In this document: piece after piece, positions 34,629 to 43,398 of the stretch
Layout: each line of letters begins with the position of its first letter
How positions within the stretch are numbered: position 1 is the stretch's first letter
NCBI RefSeq assembly: GCF_003096355.1
Contig: NZ_QEKI01000010.1
Span: forward strand, 62,001 to 126,000
Source of the DNA: Pontibacter virosus
Lineage (GTDB): Bacteria; Bacteroidota; Bacteroidia; Cytophagales; Hymenobacteraceae
DNA length: 64,000 nt
Reading direction: 5' to 3'
Notes under the pieces: model-generated
The model's database searches: none
The model's input: the letters and a program-made list of their open reading frames with translations, nothing else
Told to the model about the DNA's origin: nothing
Translations under genes and position numbers: made by a program

Positions 34629-34755
34629 GGTTGTTCGTATTGGGTATAGCAATAACCAACGCTCTTCGATGCCAGGCTGAGCACTGCTATACCTATACCT
34701 GAAAAGTAACAGGTATGGGCCGTAAATATAAAACTTTATCTCCCATGCTTAAGCC

Positions 34756-34925
34756 CTATTCTTCGGTAAGGCTATTGCCAAGAACCCGTACTTCAATGCC
34801 AGGCTGGAAAGGTGCAAATCCCATCTGGTGGGTCCCAACCAGAGGCATGTTGCAAAAGTTACCCAAAGACAATTTCTATGACATCCATATAGCCTATACC
34901 CAGAGGTTTTGGGTTGGTTAAAAAC
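34756..34925 (-). pseudogene. Possible frameshifted gene remnant
   Basis: In the 356-bp gap 34629-34984 the minus strand has a frame reading PLGIGYMDVIEIVFG that stops, and an adjacent frame continuing NFCNMPLVGTHQMGFAPF to a stop at 34756. Skipping one G of a GGG near 34859 joins them. The composition is protein-like, but the family is not recognised and the start would be buried in the terminator at 34923-34967. Treat as a candidate only. Two overlapping octamers lie at 34687-34700. Confidence 0.25.
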
Positions 34926-34967
34926 ACAAATCCCCGGCAAGAGATATACCTACCGGGGATTTGTGTT
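34923..34967 (-). terminator. Terminator of the CoADR-rhodanese gene
   Basis: AACACAAATCCCCGG (34923-34937) and CCGGGGATTTGTGTT (34953-34967) form a perfect 15-bp stem. On the minus strand it is followed by TTTTAACC, 18 bp after the stop codon. Confidence 0.85.
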
Positions 34968-34984
34968 GTGTCACTGGTATACAA

Positions 34985-36682
34985 TTAGGCAATTTCCAAT
35001 TTCTGGCTACTGGTACTGATCATGGCGTGAGATCCGTCGCGGGCAGTAGCATAGGTTTTAAAACCACCGTCCAGACTTTTTGCCTTAAAGCCGTTTTCAT
35101 GCAGGATGCGCAAGGCCAGGTAGCCGCGCAGACCGGCATGGCAGTAAATATAAATGGTCTCGCCAGTTGGAAGCTCACTTAAGCGGTTGCGTAGATCATG
35201 TAGCGGAATGTGAGCAGAATTAGCTATGTGGTCAGCTTGGCGCTCAGAGTGCTCGCGTACGTCCAGCACGTAATGACCAGTCGCCAAGAGTTCATCTATC
35301 TCATGCCATTGCACAGTCTCCAGCATACCCTCCAGCAAGTTGACAGCCACATAGCCCGCCATATTCACAGGGTCTTTGGCAGAAGAATAGGGCGGGGCGT
35401 AAGCCAGTTCCAGTTCGGGCAGATCATATACAGTCAGGCCGGCTTTGATGGCAGTTGCCAGTACGTCGATCCGTTTGTCCACGCCTTTCTCGCCGACACC
35501 CTGCGCACCCAGTATGCGGCCATCTTCGGGTGAAAACAGGAGTTTGAGGGCCATTGGCTTGGCACCGGGGTAGTAGCCGGCATGTGAGTTGGGGTGTATG
35601 TGCACAGTGCGATAAGCTATACCTTGACGCACCAGGTTTTTCTCGTTATTGCCTGTTGTGGCGGCTGTCAGGTCAAACACTTTGGAAATGGCTGTGCCGA
35701 GCGTACCCCGGTATGGCGTTTTCTTGCCGAGTATGTTGTCGGCCACGATGCGGCCCTGACGATTGGCGGGCCAGGCGAGCGGTACAAAACCGGCTGTACC
35801 GTTCACATAGTCCTGTACCTCGATGGCGTCGCCTACGGCATAAATACTGGGGTCAGAAGTTTGTAAGTACTCATTCACGGCAATGGTTTTACGGTTGCCA
35901 AGAGCGAGACCTGCTTCTTCTGCCAGCGAACTCTCCGGCTGCACGCCAGCAGCCATCACAATCATGTCGGTCTGCACTTCAGCACCACTCTGCAGCAGCA
36001 GCCTTTTGCCCTCGTCCTCGATGCTGGCTAAACTGTCGCCAAGGTATAGCGAAACACCTTTTTCCTTCAGGTGCAGGTGCAGTGGGGCGGCCATTTCCGG
36101 ATCAAGTGGTTCCATCACCTGATTTGAGCGTTCCACGATACTAACCTCGATACCCAGTTCGTGCAGGTTTTCGGCCATTTCCAGGCCAATGAAGCCGCCG
36201 CCCACCACAGCGGCTCTGCGCGGACGTACCTTGTCCACAAACCCTTTGATCTTGTCAGTATCCGGGATGTTGCGAAGTGTAAACAAATGCGCAGCCTCTG
36301 CTATACCTGGCACAGGCGGAAGCATGGGTTTAGCCCCAGGCGACAATATGAGTACGTCATAAGATTCTGTATAGAACTCCTGCGTGCGAAGGTCTTGCAG
36401 CAGCACGGTTTTTTCATCTCTGTTGATGCGCACCGCCTCGGTGCGGTTGCGTATGTCAAGCTTAAAGCGATCTGACATGCCATCCACGGTTTGCACGAGC
36501 AGTTTGCTTCGGTTCTCGATGGCTCCACCAATGTAATAGGGCAGTCCGCAATTGGCAAACGATATGTACTCGCCGCGTTCAATTAGGACAATCTGTGCAT
36601 TCTCGCTCAGGCGGCGGAGTCTGGCTGCAGCCGTGGCACCTCCGGCTACTCCTCCCACGATTACAATTTTCTCAGGTTTCAT
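34985..36682 (-). CDS. CoA-disulfide reductase with C-terminal rhodanese domain
   Basis: 565 residues from MKPEKIVIVGG (ATG at 36680-36682). FAD Rossmann motif GGVAGGATAAAR (10-21), the active-site Cys45 in SFANCGLPYY, a second NAD(P) Rossmann motif VVGGGFIGLE, and a C-terminal rhodanese with catalytic Cys514 in CHAGLRG. CoADR-Rhd fusions reduce CoA or coenzyme-linked persulfides and link thiol redox with sulfane sulfur. A longer frame from 36742 would add a leader. A CRP/FNR-like box and a 14-bp palindrome lie 115-173 bp upstream and could control it. Confidence 0.9.
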   Translation of the reverse strand: MKPEKIVIVGGVAGGATAAARLRRLSENAQIVLIERGEYISFANCGLPYYIGGAIENRSKLLVQTVDGMSDRFKLDIRNRTEAVRINRDEKTVLLQDLRTQEFYTESYDVLILSPGAKPMLPPVPGIAEAAHLFTLRNIPDTDKIKGFVDKVRPRRAAVVGGGFIGLEMAENLHELGIEVSIVERSNQVMEPLDPEMAAPLHLHLKEKGVSLYLGDSLASIEDEGKRLLLQSGAEVQTDMIVMAAGVQPESSLAEEAGLALGNRKTIAVNEYLQTSDPSIYAVGDAIEVQDYVNGTAGFVPLAWPANRQGRIVADNILGKKTPYRGTLGTAISKVFDLTAATTGNNEKNLVRQGIAYRTVHIHPNSHAGYYPGAKPMALKLLFSPEDGRILGAQGVGEKGVDKRIDVLATAIKAGLTVYDLPELELAYAPPYSSAKDPVNMAGYVAVNLLEGMLETVQWHEIDELLATGHYVLDVREHSERQADHIANSAHIPLHDLRNRLSELPTGETIYIYCHAGLRGYLALRILHENGFKAKSLDGGFKTYATARDGSHAMISTSSQKLEIA

Positions 36683-36797
36683 ATAGCTGATTTTTTGAGT
36701 TGTATAAGTTTTTGCGGACCCACTTTTAGTAGCCCTTAGCAACAGAGAGTATGACTCTCTGTGTGATGCAAAATTGGTGTGAAACGAGTACAGTTAA

Positions 36798-36813
36798 TGT
36801 GACGAATGTTACA
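36798..36813. promoter_or_regulatory. CRP/FNR-like box
   Basis: TGTGA (36798-36802), six bases, TTACA (36809-36813), close to the family consensus TGTGA-N6-TCACA. It is 115 bp upstream of the CoADR-rhodanese start on the minus strand. A regulator gene is not in the window. Confidence 0.4.
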
Positions 36814-36821
36814 CAACCGAA

Positions 36822-36855
36822 AATAAAGTATAAAAAGACCCTTTTATACTTTATT
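36822..36855. promoter_or_regulatory. 14-bp perfect inverted repeat
   Basis: AATAAAGTATAAAA (36822-36835), a six-base AGACCC loop, TTTTATACTTTATT (36842-36855). It lies 9 bp from the CRP/FNR-like box, with no gene between it and the VLRF1 fragment at 36913. It is A+T-rich, so it may be an operator or promoter-region hairpin. Confidence 0.5.
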
Positions 36856-36912
36856 ACCCCAAAATGTTTTACAACTCTAATGGATGTGAGATACGAAAGG
36901 AGGTTTGTGCAC

Positions 36913-37071
36913 TTAAGTAATGACCCTACTGCCTGTAAGGTTAATTAACGGAGAGGCAGGGTGATATAGGCAGCTACGCCTGAAGGTCGTAACCGTCTGG
37001 CAGTCAGAAGAACGGATAAGCTGCAGCAGTTCGGCGGCCATGTGCCTGGGCAGAAAACGGTTGGTGTTCAT
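36913..37071 (-). pseudogene. Truncated VLRF1-like gene fragment
   Basis: A 52-codon frame starting at ATG 37069-37071. MNTNRFLPRHMAAELLQLIRSS and CQTV match the N-terminus of the intact gene at 33807-34628 (MNKFIPKAVAAELLQEIYSS, TKTV) in order and spacing. After that the similarity stops: the frame runs on to VIT and ends, and the VLRF1 core is absent. It sits 55 bp after the histidine kinase stop. A decayed duplicate, or a small standalone protein sharing the N-terminal module. Confidence 0.6.
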
Positions 37072-37126
37072 AAGCTGGGTATAGCGCAATTGCACAGCTG
37101 CAAGTTCTGAAAAAATCCGCAGGCTG

Positions 37127-39688
37127 CTACCGTTTGAAGTATACGCTAAAAGTAGAGCCTTTTCCAATCTCACTTTCCACCTCGATCCGGCCCTCCGCAT
37201 TCTCCACGATCTTCTTGACCATGTACAGTCCTATACCCGAACCCTCCACGTGATCGTGCAGGCGGGTGAACATCGAGAAGATCTTGGCCACCCCGCTCGG
37301 TTTCAAGCCCAGGCCGTTGTCGCGCACTTTCAGCAAAATGTAATCCCCCGCTACCTCACAGCTGACCTTAATAGCTGGCTTGCGTTCCGGGTCTCTGTAT
37401 TTGAGCGCATTAGAGATCAGGTTATAAAGAACAGAGCGCAAATTCTTTTCCGAGAAACGGATAGCGCTGCAGGCTGCCACGTCCACTTCAATTTTGGCAT
37501 CCATGCTCTCAATCTGGGCGCTGAGGTCAAGTGTAATATCGTGTATGAGTTCAGTCAGGTTAACCTCCGACGCCTCCTGGCTGTTTTCCTTCTGGAGTTT
37601 GGTCACATCCGTCAGATGATCGATCGTGCGCTTAAACCGGCTAATTGAGCTATCAATCATCTCGATCACATGTGTCAGCTCACTGGAGGCCTGTGCCTCG
37701 CTCGGTATCGATTCCATCAGAATAAGCAGCAGGCGCTCGATGTTGTAGATCGGGGCCTTGAGGTCGTGGGAGGCCGCGTAAATGAAGTTGTCGAGGTCGA
37801 TGTTGGTGCGGGTGAGCTGTGCGTTTGTCTCCGAAAGCTCCAGGTTGGCAGCGGCCAGTTTGGCGGTGAGGGCGCGGGCCTCATGTTCACTTTCCTCGAG
37901 TTTCAGGCGGGCGATGGTGGGCTCCGTGATGTCGTGCACCAGGGTATAAAACCCGGCCACTTCCCCGTCTCTTATGTCCGGTACGTAACTGGTGTGGATG
38001 TACTTCACGAAGTCCTCGCGGTAGGGCATGCGGCTCTCAAAGTCGAGTCGCTCACCGGCCAGGGCACGGTCAATGTACTGCTTCACGCCGCTGTAGGCAC
38101 TTTCACCCACCACGTCCCGAACGGGACGGCCAATCAATTCATCTGCTTTAATCGGAAACCAGGACTCGTAGGCCTTGTTCGTGAACTGGTATCTTTCTTC
38201 TTTGTCCAGGTAACCAATCAGCACTGGCAAGGCGTCGGTGATCAGGCGCAGCCGCTCGGCGCCCTGCTCTACTTTCTGTCGCGACTTCACTTGCTCGGTC
38301 ACATCACTGGCAAATACCAGTACGCCATCTATCTCGCCTTTTTCATCACGGCGCGCCTGGTAAGTGAACGTTAAATAGATTTCTTCCGGATCGGCGCCGT
38401 CGTGGCGCGAAAGCATAAGCGGATACTCTAAGGCTTCAAAGTTCTCACCTGTTCGGTATACCTTCTCCAGGATGTTTGGAATAGGCGTACCCTGCAGTTC
38501 GGGGAACACTTCGAGCAGGTTTTTGCCGATCATGTTTTTACCGGGGAACACCCTTTTGAAAGCCGGATTGATCTGATGAAACGTAAATTCGGGCCCTTCC
38601 ACGACCAGAAATGGCGTAGGGGCATTCATGAAAATGGAATGCAAGCGGTTGCGCTGTGCTTCAATGGCCGCTTTGGAGAATTCTAGCTCTGCCGTGCGTT
38701 CAGCAATACGCCTTTCCAATTCCTGGTTCAGTTGCAGCAGTGCCTCCTGCATGCGGTGTAGCTCCTGGTTGGCGGTCTCCATGTTACGGTGCGACTCTAC
38801 CTGGGAAGTGACCTCAAAGGCAAATACCATGATGCCATCTATGTCGCCGGCCAGGTTGCGGATAGCCTGGTAAGTGAAGTTGTAGTAATTATTGCCAAGG
38901 GTGCCGGAGTTTGTGTGATCCAGGCGCACCAGCATTTCGTGTGCAAATTCGCTTTCGCCGGTCTGGTATACCTTGTTTAGCAGTGTGATCACCGCCTGTC
39001 CCTCCAACTCAGGCATCGCCTCTAAAATAGGTTTGCCCAGTATGGGTCTGTTACCGACCAATTGCTGGTAGGTTGGGTTGGCGAAAGTGAACACATGCTG
39101 CGGCCCCTCCAGAATACAGATCATAGCAGGAGCCTGCATGAAAATATTGTGCAGCTTGCGACGCTCCAGTTCAGCCTCGGCACGAGCAGCCACCAATTTC
39201 GCTTTCGTGATCTTTTGCTCTCCGTACATTTCCCTCACTTCCTGCTCGGTTTGCTCCAGTCGCTCCTTCACCAGCACCTGTTCAGTCACATCCAGTACTT
39301 TGTGGAGTATAAAGCTGGTGTTGCCCTCCTCGTCCAGCACGGGTGTGTTGGAAGGTAGCCAGTATTTTTCCAGAAAGGTGCCCGTTACCGGAGGCACCTG
39401 CATATCGTAGCGCTGCAGCGCCATGTGGTGTGGCTTTTTGTTTTGCAACACCCATTCCAGTGATTTGTGCAGGTTGAAGCTACCGTCTGCCTCCACTAGT
39501 CCGGGGTTATCGGGGAACACGTCGAACAGGTAACGCCCTTTGATGTCTTCTGCGTCCAGTTGAGTGACTTCCAGGTAGGCCTTGCTGGCTCCCAGTATAG
39601 TGAAGTCGGTGGAGAGGATGAGGTAGAGATCAGGAACGGCCTCAAATGCGCGTAAAACTTCTGAAGAGATGGTGCGGGTTTTTGTCAT
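37127..39688 (-). CDS. Multi-PAS sensor histidine kinase
   Basis: 853 residues, no membrane helix, so a cytosolic sensor. Four PAS modules are suggested by repeated starts such as FEAVPDLYLILSTDFTIL, LHNIFMQAPAMICILEGP, LHSIFMNAPTPFLVVEGP and LRLITDALPVLIGYLDKEERY, two with coiled-coil linkers. The dimerisation helix has the phospho-acceptor His641 in AASHDLKAPI; the HATPase part shows N box LISNALKY, G1 DNGLGL and G2 GSGIGLYMVKK. There is no response regulator nearby. It is related in its C-terminal half to the kinase at 54772-55905. Confidence 0.92.
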   Translation of the reverse strand: MTKTRTISSEVLRAFEAVPDLYLILSTDFTILGASKAYLEVTQLDAEDIKGRYLFDVFPDNPGLVEADGSFNLHKSLEWVLQNKKPHHMALQRYDMQVPPVTGTFLEKYWLPSNTPVLDEEGNTSFILHKVLDVTEQVLVKERLEQTEQEVREMYGEQKITKAKLVAARAEAELERRKLHNIFMQAPAMICILEGPQHVFTFANPTYQQLVGNRPILGKPILEAMPELEGQAVITLLNKVYQTGESEFAHEMLVRLDHTNSGTLGNNYYNFTYQAIRNLAGDIDGIMVFAFEVTSQVESHRNMETANQELHRMQEALLQLNQELERRIAERTAELEFSKAAIEAQRNRLHSIFMNAPTPFLVVEGPEFTFHQINPAFKRVFPGKNMIGKNLLEVFPELQGTPIPNILEKVYRTGENFEALEYPLMLSRHDGADPEEIYLTFTYQARRDEKGEIDGVLVFASDVTEQVKSRQKVEQGAERLRLITDALPVLIGYLDKEERYQFTNKAYESWFPIKADELIGRPVRDVVGESAYSGVKQYIDRALAGERLDFESRMPYREDFVKYIHTSYVPDIRDGEVAGFYTLVHDITEPTIARLKLEESEHEARALTAKLAAANLELSETNAQLTRTNIDLDNFIYAASHDLKAPIYNIERLLLILMESIPSEAQASSELTHVIEMIDSSISRFKRTIDHLTDVTKLQKENSQEASEVNLTELIHDITLDLSAQIESMDAKIEVDVAACSAIRFSEKNLRSVLYNLISNALKYRDPERKPAIKVSCEVAGDYILLKVRDNGLGLKPSGVAKIFSMFTRLHDHVEGSGIGLYMVKKIVENAEGRIEVESEIGKGSTFSVYFKR

Positions 39689-39876
39689 TTGAAAGCGGAA
39701 TCCGTATTTTTTTAAATATCTTTATTCTTAAAGACAATTCAAAAGCCATCTTGTTAAAAGAGAAGCTGTCAGTCTGAAAAAAATAACAAGAGGCGCTGCC
39801 CCTTTTTCGTACCCACCGGGCAGGCGCATGCGTATAGGCGACAGGTATAGCCTATCTAAATTGACGACCCTGCCGC

Positions 39877-40392
39877 ATGAGATGGACCTTGGTTTTATTG
39901 TTGCTGCTCAGTGCCTGCGCCACCCAGCGACAGGCAAAGTCTGATGAGGAGGCTATACCTGCCGCCCGTAAACGGGTGCCGAAATTGTATACACCGGCTA
40001 TATACACCAAGCCCACCATTAACCCCACCAGATCGGCAAGCAGCCCGGAAGCTGCCACTGAAGCCAACTTCTATTCTTCCCGATATCCAGAGCGAGGTGG
40101 TATACCTGATGCGTCGCGAGCGGCTATACCTTACGCAGCTGCTCCAGGAAAGGTGGTAACCCGCACCGTATACCTGCGCGATACACTGGCGCTTGACTCG
40201 CTGCAACGCGAATTACAGATCGAGCAACTGGCAAACCAGGCCATCAGTGGCAGACTGAAGTCAGCTGAAAGCGAGCGCGACTACTGGCAGGACAAGAACG
40301 AGCAGAAGTTCTGGACGCTGATCGCCATGGCTGTTTTCGCTGCCCTCTACATCCTGTTCCGGGTGCTGGCTTCCCGCATCAAGGAAACCTGA
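39877..40392 (+). CDS. Lipoprotein with coiled coil and C-terminal helix
   Basis: 171 residues. Lipobox LLLSACAT at the N-terminus (Cys near 14). A Pro/Ser/Thr-rich linker (about 30-90) leads to a charged helix (about 95-145, RTVYLRDTLALDSLQRELQIEQ and following) and a hydrophobic segment (about 146-164). Its codons hold four copies or near-copies of the dispersed word within about 225 bp (39953, 40100, 40124, 40168), and another lies just before the gene (39843). Function unknown. Confidence 0.6.
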   Translation: MRWTLVLLLLLSACATQRQAKSDEEAIPAARKRVPKLYTPAIYTKPTINPTRSASSPEAATEANFYSSRYPERGGIPDASRAAIPYAAAPGKVVTRTVYLRDTLALDSLQRELQIEQLANQAISGRLKSAESERDYWQDKNEQKFWTLIAMAVFAALYILFRVLASRIKET

Positions 40393-40469
40393 GGCACCGT
40401 GTCAAAATAACCGTATTCCGCTGTCCTCGTTTAAAAAAGGAAGTATCATTTTAAACCTGATTAAAAACT

Positions 40470-41159
40470 ATGAACAGACGAGACAGAGATCGCTTCGATC
40501 ACGACAACTACGACCGCGACTACAGCGGAGGAGCCGGTTACAACCGCAACGATGAGCACTACCACAGCGCCCGCAACCTGACCAACGAGTTTGAGCAGGA
40601 GTATCGCAGTCATCACCCGGAGATGAATGAACAGCGCTACAACCGCGGCGGCATGGGCCACAGCTACCACGAAGGCAATATGGGCAATGCGTACGAGCGC
40701 ATGCGAGATGGGAGAGACAGCATGCGCCGCGACACCAGTTCTGACACATACTACGGTGCGCGTAACAGGAGTAATAGCGGTAGCTGGGGCGACAACCGCA
40801 ACCAAAACTGGTCCGACGAGGATCACTATGGCACAGCAGGCAGGTATAGCCAGCGCTCCGATGACTATGACCGCGACCGCTACAGCAGCCTGGATCGCAG
40901 CAGCCGTATGGAGCAGGATCGTAGCAGCCACATGAGCCAGGACCGCATGCGCGAAGGCTACGGCATTTCAGACTATGGCCGTATGCGGCAGCAGGACATC
41001 CACTCCAACAGGGGTATCCCGAATGCGGGCATCACCAGCAGCTTCGAGGATGATTTCGGCACCGACTTTGACCGCGACCGCAGTTACGGAATTTCCTCTG
41101 GTAACTACGGTGGCTATGGCGCCCAGGGCGGTGGCCGCAACCGCAACGATCGCTATTAG
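40470..41159 (+). CDS. Low-complexity Arg/Gly/Asn/Tyr/Asp-rich hydrophilic protein
   Basis: 229 residues starting MNRRDRDRFDHDNYDRD. Composition and layout match the protein at 4263-4937: N-terminal R/D/Y cluster, a middle with YNRGGMGHSYHEGNMG, and a Gly/Tyr/Asn tail. It has somewhat more helix-like EFEQEYRSHHPEMNE near 35-52. Probably disordered; possibly RNA-binding or desiccation-protective, as seen for some such proteins, but no evidence here. It ends at its own terminator. Confidence 0.6.
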   Translation: MNRRDRDRFDHDNYDRDYSGGAGYNRNDEHYHSARNLTNEFEQEYRSHHPEMNEQRYNRGGMGHSYHEGNMGNAYERMRDGRDSMRRDTSSDTYYGARNRSNSGSWGDNRNQNWSDEDHYGTAGRYSQRSDDYDRDRYSSLDRSSRMEQDRSSHMSQDRMREGYGISDYGRMRQQDIHSNRGIPNAGITSSFEDDFGTDFDRDRSYGISSGNYGGYGAQGGGRNRNDRY

Positions 41160-41185
41160 AATACATAACCTATAAAATGAGCAAC

Positions 41186-41228
41186 AGGAGAGTCGTTTCC
41201 TTTAGGGGATCGGCTCTCCTACTTTTTG
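41186..41228 (+). terminator. Terminator after the disordered-protein gene
   Basis: AGGAGAGTCG (41186-41195) pairs with CGGCTCTCCT (41211-41220) with one G-U, then ACTTTTTG. The next gene starts about 200 bp later. Confidence 0.75.
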
Positions 41229-41423
41229 TAATATCGGTTAATGGCTTTGTGTTTTATTTGAATTCCAGGCAATTAAAGCACTTTTTTCAGAACCTTCTAA
41301 TAGGAGGGTGGTATATAAACAGGAGAATTCTAGGGTTGATATATTCTGTTAAGTATGCAATTACAGACACAGAATTGTCAACCTGTTTATCTTTTAAACC
41401 TTAACCTAAATAGAAGAAGCGCT

Positions 41424-41879
41424 ATGAAAAAGTTAGTATTAGCTCTGGCCCTTGGATTCGGTATGAGTACAGCCGTGTTTGCCCAGGACAATGTGCCGGA
41501 ACAAGTAAAAACCAATTTTAATAACAGCTATGCCCAGGCGAGCGATGTAGAGTGGGAAGCTAAGGACGACACCTATTACGCCAAGTTTGAGATGAACGGC
41601 AACAAGCATTGGATCAAGTTTAATGCGGATGGTACTGTCAAAAAGCAAGGGCGTGAGATAGAAGTGAGCGAGCTGCCACAAGCGGTGCGCAACGCTATTA
41701 GCCAGCAATATGCAAACCGCACTATTGAGAAAGCCAAAACCGTGGAGAAAGACGGGCAGACCAGGTACATGGCCAAGCTCGATGGAGATGACGAAGACCT
41801 GAAAGTTGTATTCAACGCCGATGGTAGCGTAGAGAAAGAAATGGACAAAGACAAAGACAAAAATAAACGGAAATACTAA
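41424..41879 (+). CDS. Exported PepSY-like domain protein
   Basis: 151 residues from MKKLVLALALGFGMSTAVFAQ, an N-terminal signal peptide. Two PepSY-like (PF11396) half-repeats: EQVKTNFNNSYAQASDVEWEAKDDTYYAKF (about 25-54) and a second about 80-130, each ending in a beta hairpin (IKFNADGTV, VVFNADGSV). Such proteins are periplasmic inhibitors or chaperone-like domains; target unknown. A Lys/Asp tail ends it. The stop TAA is followed immediately by GGTATAG, making an octamer across the stop (41879). Confidence 0.85.
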   Translation: MKKLVLALALGFGMSTAVFAQDNVPEQVKTNFNNSYAQASDVEWEAKDDTYYAKFEMNGNKHWIKFNADGTVKKQGREIEVSELPQAVRNAISQQYANRTIEKAKTVEKDGQTRYMAKLDGDDEDLKVVFNADGSVEKEMDKDKDKNKRKY

Positions 41880-41903
41880 GGTATAGCCTTAGCCGATGAA
41901 GCG

Positions 41904-41939
41904 AAAAAAGGGCAGTCAGTATGGGCTGCCCTTTTTTTT
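41904..41939 (+). terminator. Rho-independent terminator
   Basis: AAAAAAGGGCAG (41904-41915) pairs with CTGCCCTTTTTT (41926-41937) around a 10-base loop, with a long T-run. Confidence 0.9.
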
Positions 41940-42014
41940 GCAGTAACACTAAATCTGATGGTCCTTCTTGATCTTTTTGCCGCACGACCAGTATGATAAG
42001 ATAAAATCAAGCTT

Positions 42015-42491
42015 ATGATACCGGATAGACAATTGCGCGATCATTTGGAGAAACTGATGCGGATGGGGCAGGCTTTTCGTCCGGGGGAGGAACTGTTGCA
42101 AGGAATCACTGTGCAGGAGGCGGGCGAGCGGGTAAAGGACCTGTCTTATACCATCTGGCAGCTGCTTGAGCATTTGCGGTTCACACAGCACGACATACTC
42201 GACTTTTGCCGTAACCCCAACTACCAGGAGCCCGACTGGCCCGACGATTATTGGCCCGCATCGGAAGCGCCAGCCAATCAGGCTACCCTCGACAATACCT
42301 TGCAAGCGATCAATAATGACCTGGAAGCCATGGTGGAGTTAGTGCAAAACTCAGCCCATGACCTCTTTGCGCCCTTACCACACGGCAACGGCCAGACACT
42401 CCTGCGTGAAGCCATGCTGGTGGCCGAGCACAATGCCTACCACCTTGGCCAGATCGTCGTACTTCGCCGCTTGTTGGGCACTGCTTTGTAA
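42015..42491 (+). CDS. DinB-family protein
   Basis: 158 residues, cytosolic. A four-helix bundle pattern with LSYTIWQLLEHLRFTQHDILDF (first metal His near 57) and the C-terminal AEHNAYHLGQIVVLRRLLG (His residues near 138 and 142), the metal triad region of DinB/DfsB-like proteins. DinB proteins are metal-dependent thiol S-transferase-like enzymes. It is monocistronic, with a terminator before it. Confidence 0.85.
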   Translation: MIPDRQLRDHLEKLMRMGQAFRPGEELLQGITVQEAGERVKDLSYTIWQLLEHLRFTQHDILDFCRNPNYQEPDWPDDYWPASEAPANQATLDNTLQAINNDLEAMVELVQNSAHDLFAPLPHGNGQTLLREAMLVAEHNAYHLGQIVVLRRLLGTAL

Positions 42492-42621
42492 CTTAGATAG
42501 CAGGTGCAGCTTATGTTAGCCGTTTAATTTGGGGTGTTGGTCTAATAGATTTTCATCTGAGTAATGGATTTATATTCTTGAGCGTAAGATAGAATCTATT
42601 GTCAATCAGCTGTTTAGTGCC

Positions 42622-43389
42622 ATGCTTCAAAACAAAGACATCCTGCTGCTCCTGATCCGGCTCTTCTTGGGCTATACCTTTTTCTCGGCTGGCATCTGCA
42701 AGCTAACGGGTGGAAATTTTGGTCAGTTGATCGGGCCGCCGTGGCTGGAGGCGCAACTGGCTGAGTACGGACTGGGGCTTTTTGCCAAAGTAGTGGCCGT
42801 GAGTCAGGTGCTATGCGGTACCTTGCTTCTTTCGCAACGCTTCAGCTTGCTGGGTGCCATTATGCTGGTGCCCATGAACGTGGCCATATTGGCGGTAACT
42901 GTTTCACAGCAATGGGTCGGCACGCCCTATGTCAATTCGGTGATACTCATGTTAAACCTCACACTGCTACTACTGGAGCGGGACAAGTTTCGTTTTCTAT
43001 GGCAGGCTGACCGGAGCTATCAGATTAGTCCGTCCGTAACGGATCAAATTGGTCAGAATTTGTACAGTTGGCTGGGGATAGGGCTTTGCCTGCTAACGCT
43101 GCTGGTAGCTCCCTTCAATAGCTTCCTGACCCATACCTTTGCTCTGCCGGCTTTCGCTGCTTTTGCCGTCACGCTGTTGCGCAATGAGCAGCTGAGCAAG
43201 CTCGACAGGTTGCTGCTGGCACTGCCTTTTGTCGCCATGACAATGGTAACGCTGGGTATTCGGATTTCCCATGTGTTTTGGGGTCTGGGTGGGGTGCTGC
43301 TACTCGAGGCCCTGCTCCTCATCATCAGGTTATACCTAAGCAGCAGGCAGCAACGTGAGCCTGCAGAAGCTGCCGCCCTGGCAGGCTAG
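42622..43389 (+). CDS. DoxX/MauE-like membrane protein
   Basis: 255 residues with about six membrane helices. The opening LLLIRLFLGYTFFSAGICKLTGGNFGQ resembles the MauE/DoxX entry helix (LRxxLGxxFxxxGxxKL), and a longer C-terminal half follows. It could participate in membrane redox or thiol chemistry, as proposed for DoxX-type proteins, but evidence is only the helix pattern. An octamer inside the first helix (42672) encodes part of GYTFF. The gene ends at an inverted octamer pair. Confidence 0.6.
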   Translation: MLQNKDILLLLIRLFLGYTFFSAGICKLTGGNFGQLIGPPWLEAQLAEYGLGLFAKVVAVSQVLCGTLLLSQRFSLLGAIMLVPMNVAILAVTVSQQWVGTPYVNSVILMLNLTLLLLERDKFRFLWQADRSYQISPSVTDQIGQNLYSWLGIGLCLLTLLVAPFNSFLTHTFALPAFAAFAVTLLRNEQLSKLDRLLLALPFVAMTMVTLGIRISHVFWGLGGVLLLEALLLIIRLYLSSRQQREPAEAAALAG

Positions 43390-43398
43390 CTAAAAGCA

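Noticed and set aside
34715..34921. Plus-strand 68-residue frame after the VLRF1 gene
   Set aside because: No protein-like pattern and it runs into the CoADR terminator. The minus-strand reading looks more protein-like.
36913..37200. A 95-codon version of the VLRF1 fragment starting at 37200
   Set aside because: The first 43 residues overlap the kinase C-terminus in another frame; similarity to the intact gene starts only at the ATG at 37071.
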